This document shows positions 33,131 through 45,466 of a stretch of 64,000 nt of DNA, one piece after another. The translations under genes were made by a program, and so were the position numbers. The DNA is from Galeruca laticollis (taxonomy: Eukaryota; Arthropoda; Insecta; Coleoptera; Chrysomelidae): NCBI GenBank assembly GCA_963921935.1, contig OY998179.1, forward strand, positions 52,434,222-52,498,221, in the 5' to 3' direction. Position 1 is the first letter of the stretch. Every line of letters starts with the position of its first letter. The notes below the pieces were generated by a model. The model had not been told where the DNA came from, did not search any database, and saw only the letters and a list, made by a program, of their open reading frames with translations.

Positions 33131-35239
33131 AAAGGGACGGTAAACTTAGTAATAAAGCAAGAGTTGTTTTGTTTAGAAATTTAGCAGAAAAAAACTATTT
33201 GATATTTCACTATATAAATCTAAAGATTATAAAAAATGTGCCTGCATAATCAAAGTGCCTGTAGCTGAACGATATTTTCTTTTGGATCAACGATTCATTC
33301 GAAAAATGGTAATTGGCAATATTGACGCCAAGGTTAGTAAAATACTCCAAAAGAAATTAGAGCGTAAAACTAAGGAGGATGAAAGAAAAAAACGACATCT
33401 CTTGCAAGAAACCGAAAAAATTATCTGTCTTATGTATCGTCTTCTTCCAGTAAAAATAGTGACATTATAAATAAATAATATTCCCAGACAAGTAGTAAAC
33501 GTTCTATAGAAGAAAGCTTCTCCTCAACTTCTCAAATGAGACTAAAACTTCCAAGTTTAGCACAAGCTTGCGGTAGAACTGTCGTATCCGATAGATCTGC
33601 CGCAATTATTGTAAATGCAGCTCTAACAGATATAGGAATTTTAACCAAAGACCCATCCAAGGTCGTCGATCGAAGCAAAATAAGAAGAGAGAGAACAAAA
33701 ACGCGTATTAATCTGAAAAGAAAAGATGAGGAAATATCATTTCCATTATATGGTTTATATTTTGACGGACGGAAAGACCAAACAACAATACAAGTCAAAG
33801 ACGAAAATATATTTCCATGAAAAACCATAACAGAAGATCATATTGTACTGGTATTGGAACCAGGATCCATGTATTTAGGTCATGTGACTCCAAGTTTTGG
33901 TCATTCGACAAATATTAAAAAAAGCATTTTAGAATTCCTACAGAAAAACATGGATCTTTCTAAACTTCAGGCTGGTGGATGTGATGATACAATAACCAAT
34001 ACTGGTGTGAAAAATGTAATATTGAGACAAATTGAGGTATCTCTCGTACGTTCTCCACAATGGTTCATTTGTTTGTCACATGCAAACGAACTTCCTTTGC
34101 GTCATATACTGCAAAATTTGGACGGCAGTACTACTGGGCCTAAAGGATATAGCGGCGAAATGGGAAAACACTTGGAAAACTGTGAACAAATGCCTGTTAA
34201 ATAGTTTGAAAAAATCACAACTACTTTGCCTGCAATTACTTCAAGCGGACCAGCAATACCTTCATGAAATCTGAACTGCAATTTCCACAGGAAATATCTG
34301 TTTGTTTCTCGAAGAGAGGACTAGGGAAATTGAATCATTCCAGGTGGTTAACTATAGTCAATCGGATTTTGAGATTATATATTGCAACCGAAAATCCATT
34401 AACAAATCTTAAAATTGTAACACAATCTATCATGAAAGTATATGCTATTTCATGATTTGAAATAAACTCTAAACCTTCCTGTAGGCATGGTAGCAAGCAT
34501 CTTTTTGGAATTATTCAAAAATCCAGATTCTTGACAGCAAAAATTAAAAATATTATTGATCCTGTGATTCAAAGAAACGGGTACTTTGCTCACCCAGAAA
34601 ACGTGTTATTAGCTATGCTCGCTGATAGTAGAAAAATAGTAAGAGGATTAGCTTTGAGAAGACTGCTAAAACGTGGACAACGTAGGTCCAAAAGTACGTG
34701 AATTCAGAGTACCTTTATTAAATTTCAATGCCACAGACTACATTGACTTATTGATTGGTAGTCAGTAACAATTACCGAGCCTCTCCTTAAAGTGTCGATT
34801 TCTAATATAGTAGTGTCATAGAAATGATCTCAGAAGTTCCAAGTGAAATTGAAATTTCAAAGTTTCCATGCCATTCACAAGCAGTAGAACGCTGCGTCAA
34901 ATTGGTAACTGAAGCATCAACTGCAGTATGTGGCTTTGACGCACGTGATGGTTATATAAGGTCTAAAATAGCTTCTAGAGCCGAATTGCCAATATTTGAC
35001 ACAAATAGTCAATATTATAAAGTTTTGGAGAAATAGGAAAATTATGGGCATATATAGTGGCATGCGTGCGGGCGGGCGGGGGGAACTCGATGTGCAGCCA
35101 CCTCCATGTAGTGAGTTCCGGGTTATTTTCTTTTAAAAATATAGCCTCAATAAAATTATAAAAGAAAATAAGCGAAGACCTGCATGGAATTCAGAAAAAA
35201 TGTTGATATATTTTTTTATATTCATAGCTCGTTGGGCAG

Positions 35240-35370
35240 CCAAAGATAAAGTCACAACAAACCCAGATTTTGCGTATTATTCAGCGGTTTGAAATGGCAC
35301 CTTTTCCGAATATAGGCATCTCCATATCATCCAAACAAAGAAAATAGGCCATTTTCGCTCCACCCTACTG
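35240..35370 (-). repeat. Right TIR of the 4.5 kb transposon
   Basis: Inverted copy of 30845-30975. Confidence 0.7.
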
Positions 35371-35581
35371 TACATACATTGTGATGAAAATCCTAAAACA
35401 TGCTAATTTTTATTTTTAAATTTCTTGATAAACCTGCTAAAATATATCGTGTCGTTAAGATAAAAGTTGCTAGAGATATTAGTGTAAATGATTATATTTT
35501 GACCTATTTGACAGATTTTGACTTTTTAGACCCTCCTTCACCGTCTATTAAATTGCCCTTTTTTTAGTCCTACAGAAACAC

Positions 35582-38555
35582 ATTATTATTATTATTATTA
35601 TTTTGACTAGTTCTCTTCTTAAGGCATTTTACATAAACTCAGGCTTTTTGGTCTGAGTGTCGTTTATTCAAATATACAGATATAAATTTATCAAAGCATA
35701 TTTGACGTTCCACTTTTTAGCGCTATTTTCCCAGTACTTTCCTTACAATGGTGCAAATGCCAAGAATATCTGTTTTCTGCATATTTCCAATTGCAGATGG
35801 ACTGATTTTGAGAGTATCCACAGCCTTACCAAGCTGCCGTGGTACATACAATGCCTGTTGTAGATAGGATCATGACTGGGATAGTAACTTGGTCCACTTT
35901 CCACTGCTCTTTGATATACTGAGCGAGGTCATCATATTTCCGAAGCTTTAGATTGATTGTGTTTTACATGTTATTATCATTCACAACGGCGAAGTCGATA
36001 ATCCATACCTGTTTTTCTCTCAGGCTGCACAGAACCACATCCGGCCGGTTTGCGTCATTTGTCCGATCAGTAAATATTGTTCTATCCCAGTATAATTTGT
36101 AGTGGGCGTTTTGTAGCATGCTTGCTGGTGTATACCTATAAGTGAGTTTTTTTGTTTCGGGTATCAAGTTATATTTGGAATCCACAGCATGGTGTACTAT
36201 CCTTCCTGTTTGACCGTGGCCTTTCTTGTACTCAGATGCGGCGAGAGAGCTGCATCCTTCAGTAATATGTTGGATGGTTTCCCCCATCCTGCGACACATT
36301 CTACAAGTGTCGTTTATCACGGTTGGATGTTTAATTATATATTTGAGATAACTCCTAGTTGGCACAACCTGATCCTGTATGGCGATCATAAACCCTTAAT
36401 CTCAGGGAAAAGGTATCCTCTTCGTAAGTAGTGATTTGACTACATTTTATCTATACCCTCTGCGGCTAGGATAGTAGGATGTCTTCCATGCAGTGCTTTC
36501 CTCTGCCATGCTTCTCGTCTTTGTTGTACAGATGCTGGGTGAATGTCACACTTATTAGTTAGGTTCAATGGGGTGTATTTATCATCTTGAGAGCATACAA
36601 TATTATGAAGCACGGAGGTTCTTGCTTTTCTATGGAAATAGCTTCTCATTTATTTAATTTGACGAATGTTCATGTCATGGAGGTTTACTATGCCCAATCC
36701 ACCTTCTTTGCGGGGTATATAAACTCTTTCTACATCACTGTTCGGGTGACGACTTCTAAACTTGGTCAGTTGAACTCTGATCCATCCGTCCATATCATCC
36801 AGGTCTGTGTTGCTCCATTTCACAACTCCCATAGAATAAGTGATGACTGCTATGGCGTATGTGTTGATAGCGATAGTAGTGTTTTTGGAATTCAAAGATG
36901 TTTTCAATACCCTTTTCACTCTTTTCTGAAACTCGCTCCTCAGTTGTTGTTTAATCAGCGTATGCTCGATCATTTTGCTTTGGTTCATCCCCAAGTCCTA
37001 CTGGACGGTTTCACATGTTAGATTTTGGTTGAGTTTTCGTTCATTTATATTTTGGATTTTACACTCATCCACCCCAAATCTCATCTTTATATCTTCAGAG
37101 AAAGTTTCGGTTACTTTTAGTTGGTACTGAAGCCATGTCTTTGTTGCTGCATACTGTTTGAGATCGTCCATGTATAGTAGATTGCTGATCTTGTGCCTCT
37201 GTTCGTTTTCATCTTTCATCTCAAATCCTTTCATCGTGTCATTCAACAGGTCCGTTAGCGAGTTTAGGACCACACAAAATCACAGTGGACTTAGTGTATC
37301 TCCTTGATATATACCATTTCTTGTCAGAATTTTCTCTGTGGTGTAAGATATTTGAGGTGTTTCCAGGTTTAAGGTCATGCGCCACTTCTTAATTATCTTT
37401 TCCAGTAAGGTGATAAATTTATTATCTATTTTATAAATTTCCCAGACTTTCAGAAGCCAATCGTGGGGCAGGAGTCATTCGCCTTGCGGTAATCTATAAA
37501 GGTTGTTAATAAGTTTCTCTGCTTCGTAATGACTTCTGACATTGAGATCTGGTCTATGGTTAACTGCTCCTCACACGCCAATGACCCTTTCTTAGAGCCT
37601 TCCTGTTCTTCACTCAGGATGATATTGTTGAAGTCACAATGTTTGATAATATTTTCGGAAATGCAGGCTGTTATCACTTTGTAAAACGTATTGAGGCATG
37701 TAATTGGCCTATAATCAGCTGGATTATATGACATCTTTTTTTTGGTATCAGCAGTGTATTTCCCTCACACAATAGCTCTGGTACTGAGTCTTCATCTTCC
37801 AAGAATCGGTTTATCAGTTCCAGCATCTTTCCATGCAAAAGTTCTGAATAGTATCCATTCCCGGGCTTTTTCAATTTTTGAATTTATCAATCACAAGTTT
37901 CAGCATCTCAGCTGTTATTACTGTCTCCGCCATTGGTTGTATCCTGTTTGCTTTGTCTTCATTTTTTTTTCAACCAGAGTGCATATCTGTTGAAGTGTTC
38001 CTCTTTTGACCATATGTTTGCCCAGAATGTTCGCATCTCTTCTTCGTTTGGGGGTATGGTTTGGTTGTTCTCAGGCATCTGCTCTTAGATTTTTTTGTAA
38101 AATATTTTCTGGTTCCTCCCAAATTGCACATTGTGGTCTCTGCGTCTCTTACTTTCCTTATATCTTCGTAATCTTTGTGCGTATACACTGAGCTTTTGTT
38201 TCATTGTCTCCAGCACTTTCGCAATATTTTTATTAGAAGGGTCACATTGTGTGTGTGTCCTGTACACTTTCTCAATCTTTCCACCATTCTTCTTCATACT
38301 TTTGCTTCTGCTTCCGATAGTGAAGGCAGTCAGGACAGCAATGTTCCTCCGGAGTTCCTCTATCTTCTTTTATAATCTAGTTTGCCATGCCAGGGTTCTT
38401 TCTATGTTTGGTTTGTTTGTCTCCGTACTCTGGTCCTCTCTAATCTTCCCCCCATTACATATTACTATTGCAACTGCTGTGCTGTATAATCAGTGGCACA
38501 GGTCTTCATAGTTCTCTATACCTTGTACTTTTTGATTGGTTAACACCTTTTCACC
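35582..38555 (-). mobile_element. R4/Dong-type LINE, copy I, degenerate, nearly full ORF
   Basis: The most complete Dong-type copy. Minus-strand order: N-terminal linker (from ~38550), RT, zinc/thumb region, restriction-like endonuclease, C-terminus near 35740, short 3' UTR, (AAT)n tail at 35603-35582. It is joined at its 5' end to the tail of copy II. Several frameshifts and stops. Confidence 0.8.
35740..38550 (-). pseudogene. Dong-type LINE ORF: RT plus restriction-like endonuclease
   Basis: Pieces in reading order: basic linker (38297-38085), EELEEFW-like segment near 38030, RT fingers (37874-37674), ADYRPITCLNTFYKV with YRKANDS motif A (37734-37450), GIYQGDTLSPL-like motif B near 37310 outside the long ORFs, LLYMDDLKQYA (37180), IPRKEGGLGIVNL (36700), LHGRHP (36470), then CRMCRRMGETIQHITEGC (zinc knuckle) and NRPDVVL...WIIDFAV (PD-(D/E)xK-type nuclease, 36389-35964). 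After a stop the C-terminus continues to IVRKVLG near 35745. Such LINEs nick their target with this nuclease and prime cDNA from it. Confidence 0.8.
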
Positions 38556-38593
38556 TTTTATTATTATTAATATTATTATTATTTCCTTTCTTC

Positions 38594-39830
38594 TCACTTG
38601 ATTAAGTGGTGTTTCCTTTCTGGGATGACAGGTTGTACCAGGTCGTCTCGGAGTCTATTGCTTGAATTGAGGAAAGATCGCACAATATTACATGTTTTTG
38701 GGATGATAGACTTTTGTATGTTTGTATGGGTGTTTGGGTGAAGACCTAGTCGTTCTAGGTGTGAATTAAAGGCGTGTGGGGTGATGCCTGCGGTTGAAAT
38801 GATGAACGGTATGGTTTCTACTTTTTTCTGTTTCCAAAGTCTCTGAACTTCTATGGCTAATTCAGTATATTTTGCTATTTTTTCTTTGTATTTAACTCGG
38901 ATGTTGGCGTCGTTAGGAATTGATATGTCTATGAGATAGGTGATTTGTTCTTTTTTATTTTGGAGAACGATGTCCGATCTGTTGCATTTTATGGTTTTGT
39001 CAGTACGGATTTCTACATCCCAGAATAGTTTGTATTCGTTGGTGTCTATAATTGTGGTTGGGGTGTATTTGTAGTAGGGTATTTCCTCTGTTATGAGTCC
39101 ATATGTCTTTGCAAGGGCTTGGTGAATAATTTTTCCTGCCATGTTGTGTCGTTCGATATATTCAGTGCCTGCCAAGACTTTGAATCCACTGGTTACATGG
39201 TCTATGGTTTCGTTAAAATGGTGACATTTTCTGCATTTATCGGTCTGTATGTTTGAGTCTCTTATTATATATTTTTGATAATTACGTGTTATCATGACCT
39301 GATATTGTATTGCGATGTGAAAGCTTTCTGATTGAGGGAAAAGTCTTCCTTCTGTAACCCATTTATAAGAGAGATTTTTTGGATATGTGATCATGTTCTA
39401 TGTTGTATCTTCGTTTTCCATGTAGCTGTTACGTTTCCAACGAAATAAGTTTTTCTGCTATATTCTGTGATGGAGTGTAAGTATCCAATGAGAGATGGGA
39501 TATTGATATATCAAGTGGTGTATAGTTATTGTCAGCTTTGCAAACTGCTTGGTGAAGGGATGTTTGTTTATTTAAAAAGAATTTTCGGAGCTGTTCTATC
39601 TGTCCTGTATGTAATTCTTGAATATTTATCATACCTCTTCCTCCATCCTTTCTGCCAATTTTTATTCTTTTTTCACATGAGTTGGTATGGTGTGTTCTGT
39701 GTCTGGTGAGCTCTGATCTAGTAAGGGTATGGATGCTTTCCAGATCTGTTTGGGTCCATTTGATTATGCCAAACGAGTATGTTAGTATTGGAATTGCATA
39801 TGTGTTTATGGCTTTGGAAAGATTACGGGA
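38594..39830 (-). pseudogene. Dong-type LINE, copy II, 5'-truncated
   Basis: Starts at an (ATT)n tract (39831-39862) with INTYAIPILTYSFGIIKW, includes KDGGRGMINI and a clean 266-codon frame 39394-38594 with CRKCHHFNETIDH (zinc), NRSDIVL...YLIDISIPND (nuclease), ending KHHLIK at 38594. The RT is missing. A short UTR and an (AAT)n tail (38583-38559) follow. Differs clearly from copy I, so it comes from another lineage. Confidence 0.8.
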
Positions 39831-39864
39831 ATTATTATTATTATAATTATTATTATTATTATGA

Positions 39865-40686
39865 CTTAAGCGACTCACTTTCTCGACCGTAGCCGGAAAA
39901 CATTCACCGACCCCTCGCGCGCGCCATTGGGGTTTGGCTCTGTGGCAGCTCGGGCCAAATGGGTTAGTGTTTTCTAAGTTGGATTAGATGGTGTTAGGGC
40001 CCGAGACCATCGCTGGTAGGGCTCGGCACGGTTAATGGGGATGAAGTTCATCATGTCCCATTAGTCCGGTGGATGTTTCGATGGTCTATCCTTCGTCGTT
40101 CAAAAATTTTCTGGTGATATGACATGTCTGGAGAATCACCGTCCTCTGGATAATTTTTGCGAGGCCTTTAGGTAGGTTGAGTTGCTCCAAATATTTCAAG
40201 AACCTCTTCGTCACCACGCCTGTAGCCGATATTATGACTGGGATTGTTCTCACATCTTCTAATCTCCATACGTGTTTAAGTTCAATAACCAAGTTTTGGT
40301 ATTTATTTCTCATTCCAATCTCCGTTTTCTGCAGGTTGCTTGTTAGGGGGCATCCTATATCAATAATGGTGGCCTTCTTATCTTTCTTTTTGATCACCAG
40401 GATATCAGGGCGGTTGTGATCTAAAGTCCTATCGGAGTGGATTCGTCTATCCCAGTACAGCACTGTTTCTTCGTTTTCTAAAGCAGCTTGAGGTGCATAT
40501 GTATAGAAGGGTGGTGGGTTTGTAACAAGTCCTAGGTCAAGTGCTAGTTCTCTGTGGATGATCTTCGCCACTTTGTTGTGTCTTTCCAAATACATTCCCG
40601 TAGCCAAAGCAGGGCAGCCCAGTGACATGTTCGATAGTTTCTCCCACTGCTTTACACTTTCTGCAGACATCGTTATCGTCGGGGAC

Positions 40687-40690
<4 letters not shown>
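39865..40690 (-). pseudogene. Dong-type LINE, copy III, 5'-truncated
   Basis: Only the endonuclease region (40690-40086): NRPDILVIKKKDKKATIIDIG and CHITRKFLNDEG, followed by ~220 bp of GC-richer 3' UTR and the (AAT)n tail at 39862-39831. A decayed zinc-knuckle region precedes it. Confidence 0.75.
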
Positions 40691-40719
<29 letters not shown>

Positions 40720-40722
40720 TTC

Positions 40723-40825
40723 CTTTTTGTGTCACCGGATTTACACCCGGCGTGTTTCAACGACAGTCGGCCTCAACAGCAAGACTTTCGTTGGGTGTCA
40801 CTATTCTAGAAATGACCTAACAATG

Positions 40826-40828
<3 letters not shown>
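40723..40828 (-). other. ~105-bp fragment between two (ATT)n tracts
   Basis: Lies between the tails at 40688-40720 and 40830-40864. No coding motif. By position it should be the 3' UTR of another severely truncated LINE; I could not match it to the other 3' UTRs by eye. Confidence 0.4.
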
Positions 40829-40864
<36 letters not shown>

Positions 40865-40865
40865 T

Positions 40866-42970
40866 CAATCTTCTCAGGCTCCATTCCTGGTGTTTGCATT
40901 TAGCGAGGTACGGGTGGGTTACCAAGCACTCTCGTCTATTCTTGACTTGAATTTTCGAACAATTCTTTTTGTATTCAGTACAACTGCTTTCTGCATGGGC
41001 CTGTACAAATTGGTATTTAATGCCAGTGTTTTGAGGCTTCTATGTAGTTCCTTTGCGATCACACCAGTGGCGGACAAGACAACGGGTACAATGGTCACTT
41101 TGTTGAGATTCCACAGGTATTTGATTTTATCGGCGAGGTCAGTGTATTTTTTTTTCTTTTCTTCGATACTGGTTATAATATTGTGGGTGTTAGGGACCGC
41201 TATGTCTATGATGTATGCCTCCTTCTGTCTGTTTTCTCTAACAACTATGCCTGGTTTATTGCAGGGGATCCTCCGGTCTGTTAAGATGGATCGATCGTAG
41301 TAAACTGTGATATGGTCTTTCTGTACTACTGCAGCTGGTTGATATTCGTAATATGGTGTTTTATTGCTGCTTTCTATTATTCCCGAATAGTGGCATATTT
41401 CTTGGTGGATGATAGCAGTGACTTGATTATGGCGATGTGAGTAATCATTCTGTGATAACATGCTGTATGCTGCCGTGATGTGTTGGATGGTTTCTGGCTT
41501 CTACTTGCATTTCCTACATCTGTCATCTGTCACACTTGGTTCTTTGGCAATGTATTTCTGGTAATTCTTTGTGTGTATTACCTGATCCTGTATGGCTATA
41601 AGGAAGCCCTCAGTTTCTGGGATTAGTTCGCATGTCCTCAACCATTCGTTCGACGCTTGCTTGTCGACATGGGATAGGTCGAGGTCATGCGGGTGTCGCC
41701 CATGAAGGGCCTTGCCTTTCCAATCATTCCTCTTCTCCTTTATACTAATCATGGGTTCATTGCCTTGTACTTCTTCATTGGGTAGGTTTAGTGGTGTATA
41801 TCCTCTATCTGTCATGCATGCAAGTTGGTGTAACGATGATGTTTCTTTTTTTGTGGAAGTATGATCTCATCATTTTTATCTGTCTGTTATGCAGGTTTTT
41901 GATGTCTATTAAACCTCGGCCTCCTTCTTTCCTTGGAAGTGTCATTTCTATTGTACTGGATTTGGGGTGATGTTTTCTGTGCTCTGTTAGTGTTGTTCTT
42001 GTTTTTCGCATAATATTATCTAGGTCTGTTACTGTCCAGTTTATTACCCCAAATAAGTACGTTAAAATTGGTATAGGGTGTTGAGAGCTTTGAATATGTT
42101 TCGGCTGTCCAGTTCGGTTTTACACAATTTGTTTACTCTAGTCATATATTCTCTTGTTAGGTTTTCCTTGATCCTTTTTTACTCGATTGTTCTTGCTTGT
42201 TGATTGATATCCTAGATATTTTTAAAGCTCTTGCTGATCCATTGATTCTATTATACCTCCATGTGCAAGTTGCACATGCCCTGTCTATATCTTACCCTTT
42301 TCCATATGTATAGTTCTACATTCATCTAACCCAAATCTCATACATATGTCATTGGAGAACTTTTCCACTATTATAATCAGTTCTTTGAGTTTGTCTTGTG
42401 ATGATGCGTAGAGTTTCAGGTCGTCCATGTATAGTTGGTGCGAGATGATGGGTTTTCTTTTTTTATTTTTCAGTGTGTATCCTATTCCTGTTCGGTTCAA
42501 CTGTTTGGAGAGCGGGTTTAGTGCCATACAGAGCAGCAAAGGGCTCAACGCATCTCCTTGATAGATTCCGCGGGTGATGTGTATTTCGGGAATGGTTGTG
42601 GGTGTTGGACTGGCCATTATCTGTATCTCAGTTCTCCAATTATCCATGGTGCTCTTTAGGAATGCAATGAGTGTTGGGTGGATTCTGTAGAGTTCCAGCA
42701 CTTTGATCAACCAAGGGTGCGGCACCGAGTCGTATGCTTTCTGGTAGTCGATATAGCAGCAGGACAATTTGCGGTTCTTCTTCTTGACTTCTGTTGAATC
42801 TGTTACAAGTTGTTCTTTGCAGCCCTTCGTCCCTTTTCGGCATCCTTTCTGTTCTTCAGTCATTATTCCTTGATCTTCTAAATGTGCACTAAGGATTCTT
42901 GTGATGCAAGAGGTGATAATCTTATATCCGGTTTGGAGGCATGTGATTGGACGATATTGGGAGTTCCAGT
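40866..42970 (-). pseudogene. Dong-type LINE, copy IV, with RT and endonuclease
   Basis: RT frame 42983-42285 has SQYRPITCL, YIDYQKAYDSVPHPW (motif A), RGIYQGDALSPLLL (motif B) and LYMDDLKLYA (active site). After a decayed stretch (42280-42012) come LPRKEGGRGLI (41950), LHGRHPHD (41700), the zinc region near 41510, and the nuclease frame 41461-40919 with NKPGIVV...YIIDIAVPNT and IVRKFK. The tail (AAT)n is at 40864-40830. The N-terminal linker is missing; the 5' end is fused to I-like LINE sequence. Confidence 0.85.
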
Positions 42971-42984
42971 TAGCATTTCTCAAT

Positions 42985-43845
42985 CTCCATCTCCAGGCAT
43001 GCTTGTAAGGTGTTCGTTATTCCAATTCGTTGCTTGATTGCTTGATGTTCTGGGCATTGTGTGAGTATGTGTTTGGCAGTAAGTCTCCTATTACAGTGAT
43101 GGCATCTGGGCTGCCGCTCTCCTGCCAGCATAAATGTGTTGGTCAAATTAGTATGTCCTATCCGTGCTCGGGTGATAACTACTTGATCTCTTCTGCATGA
43201 GTATGGGAGAGGTGTATAAGGATGAACATTCTGCTCAATCTCCTTCAATTTTGACTCCGTACTATCCCACTCCATCTGCCATTGTCCTAAGATAGCTTGT
43301 TTTAAATGGGTTCTTATATCATCAACTCTAATATATATGTCCTCAGCAACAAGCTTTTGAGCAGCTTCTTTGTCAGCAAGTTCATTACCAGCTATTCCAT
43401 AGTGACTAGGAATCCATAGAAACGTTATTGATTTATTTTGAGTTCTCAGCCAATGTATTCGTGCAAGTATTATTCGTACCAGTGGATGTCTACTGAATGG
43501 ATTCTTCAGGGCTTGTATAGAACTCAGAGAGTCGGTACAAACAACGAACTAATTATATGTGTTGAATTCTATATATCCTGTACTTTGTAAAATACCATAG
43601 AGTTCGGTTGTATAAACACTGGCTTCACATGGCAATGTCCATGAATGAGAAATTCCCAAACTAGATATGGCGCATCCAGCTCCGTTGTCGGTCTTGGATC
43701 CGTCTGTATAGATAATATGACAATCAGAGAAACTATCAATTATCCTGTGGAATTCCATAAGAATAGTGATTCTGTTGAATTCACCTTTTTTATATTTCTG
43801 GAGGTCGAGACATATATCAAGGGGGGCAATGTCCCAGGGAGGCAC
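42985..43845 (-). pseudogene. RNase H and C-terminal zinc motif of the I-like LINE
   Basis: IIYTDGSKTDNGAG (first Asp, near 43725), VYTTELYGI (Glu, near 43610), a TAG near 43548, VCTDSLSSIQALKN (second Asp, near 43530) and GNELADKEAA (third Asp, near 43390) give the complete RNase H catalytic set. Then RRDQVVITRARIGHTNLT and CHHCNRRLTAKHILTQC (CCHC type, near 43085-43035). Confidence 0.8.
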
Positions 43846-44015
43846 CTCGGACGGTCTTATCGTATAGCTCCTTGGAATGGAATAGTCAATCTTATTGATT
43901 CTACAAATCTAACTCCAGCAGGACGAGTGATAGTTGGCCGTCGTTCATAGTAGTCATACTCCTCTTCTGTAAGCATCTGTAGGTGGTTGGAGTGGGTTGG
44001 TAATGCACCCAATTT

Positions 44016-45466
44016 TTAGCTATAGCTCGTGAGTAGTTGCAGTCTCCTGTATTTCAATGGGGGAATTCCAGCTTCACAGCAGAGTGATAGATATGGGCTT
44101 GTGCGAAATGCTCCTAGTGCGATCCTCAAAGCCTGACACTGTATACTGTCCAACTTTTTTAATATTGATTCACGTGCTGAGTCATGAACAAAGCAGCCAT
44201 AGTCAATCTTGGACAATATAAATGATTTGTATAATCTCAGAAGTATTTCTCTGTCACATCTCCAATTAATACTAGCTAATGCTTTTAGTGGATTGAACGC
44301 TTTCTTGCATCTCAGTATTAGATCGTTTATATGTAAGTCCCATCTCAATTTTCTATAGAATATCATTCCTAGAAATTTGACAGAGTCGATGCATACTAGT
44401 GCATGTTCAGACAGTTTCAATTTTGGATCATTATGACCTGTTCTAAGGCGACAGAATTGAACACATTTGGTTTTCGCAGCAGAGAAAGTGAACCCTAAAG
44501 TCTTCGCTCGGTTACAGAGGCTATTTATGGCTTCCTGAAGAGTTCGCTCTATGTCGTCCATAGATGTTGCAGAGTAGGAGATCGTTAAATCATCAACGTA
44601 TAAACATCGTCCCACTGTTGGATTGAGATTATCTAGAAGTCCGTTCACTGCAATAGCAAATAGTACTACGCTCAGAGTAGATCCTTGTGGTACTCCGTTC
44701 TCTAATATATGTAGCTCTGAGGGAGTCGATGCTTTCCTGACACGGAATTTACGTTGTTTGAGAAGACTTGCGATAAAATTTCGTAGTCTTCCCTTCATGT
44801 CCCACTTTCGGAGTTGGTCGAGAATGTTGAAGCGCCAGGTTGTATCACATGGCTTTTCTAGGTCAAAAAACACTTCTACTGTGTAGTTTCTGTGGGAAAA
44901 ACTATCCTGGATTTCTTTCTCTAGCAGAAAAAGATTGTCAATTGTAGACCTGTGGCTCCTAAAACCAGACTGAGCATATGACAAGAGATGATTGGATTCC
45001 AGATACCACATAAGTCTGATGCTAATCATCTTCTTCATAAGTTTGCTAAGGCAGCTTGTGAGTGAGATGGGTCGATAACTACAAGTGACTTTTGGGTCTT
45101 TCCCTATTTTAAGAACAGGAATAACTACGGCCTCACGCCATTTCTCTGGATAGGTGCCGTCGATCCATATTCTATTATACAAATCTAATAGTATTTTTTT
45201 GATAAATTTGGTAGCTGTCTGATGAATTCATATACAATGTTGTCTCTTCCTGGTGCGGAGTCTTTCATTTCATAAAGTGTATTATCTAGTTCCTCTAGGG
45301 TGAGAAGGTGATTATAGTTGGATATATTTTCTTCCTGAAAGTCAATTTCTGCCTGTCTATGGATCTGGAACTCGGGATCATAGTGTTCCGAGCTACTGAT
45401 ATATTCGAATTAATTAGCTAAGTGCTCAGCAATCTCTTTCTCACCGATTATAAGTTGGCCATTAAT
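44016..45466 (-). pseudogene. Reverse transcriptase of the I-like LINE
   Basis: The 388-codon open stretch 45182-44016 carries RPISLTSCLSKLMKKM, YAQSGFRSHRSTIDNL, motif A FFDLEKPCDTTW (Asp present), GVPQGSTLSVVLFAI (motif B) and LYVDDLTISYS (active site near 44607), then VKFLGMIF. The first RT blocks lie upstream to 45466 in frames broken by a stop near 45413 and a shift near 45200. Confidence 0.85.

Larger units (their letters stand above)
31184..35036 (+). pseudogene. Multi-copy insect transposon-associated protein, broken
   Basis: The first segment 31184-31452 starts MPRTRYDLFCPVFDTL. About 1.7 kb without similarity follows (an intron or insertion). The second part resumes near 33180 with a frame change, then VPVAERYFLLDQR at 33255, SLAQACGRT at 33548, GLYFDGRKD at 33755, a TGA at 33818, EPGSMYLGHVTP at 33857, an NTG/ROW-like block near 33998, HANELPLRH at 34080, a frame loss near 34200, NHSRWLTIVNRILRLYIA near 34336, NGYFAHPENVLLAML near 34576, and PCHSQAVERCVKLVTEA with YIRSKIASRAELP up to 35036. 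I recognise this block order from uncharacterised proteins repeated in insect genomes; the acidic blocks look like a DDE-type nuclease but that is inference. Multiple frameshifts. Confidence 0.65.
30845..35370 (+). mobile_element. 4.5 kb DNA transposon with ~130 bp TIRs, putative TA target duplication
   Basis: Left end CATTAGAGTGGAGCGAA and right end (minus strand) CAGTAGGGTGGAGCGAA are inverted copies; similarity continues ~120-130 bp inward to GGCTGCCCAAC (30963) and its complement (35231). TA dinucleotides flank both ends (30843-30844 and 35371-35372). The interior carries the broken gene at 31184-35036. The superfamily is not identified. Confidence 0.75.

Noticed and set aside
35582..40864. 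(ATT)n runs considered as a CRISPR-like or satellite array
   Set aside because: They are plain triplet microsatellites acting as LINE tails/targets; there are no regular spacers.
36189..41300. Many + strand open frames across 36-41 kb
   Set aside because: Antisense shadows of the minus-strand LINE frames, which carry RT and endonuclease motifs.
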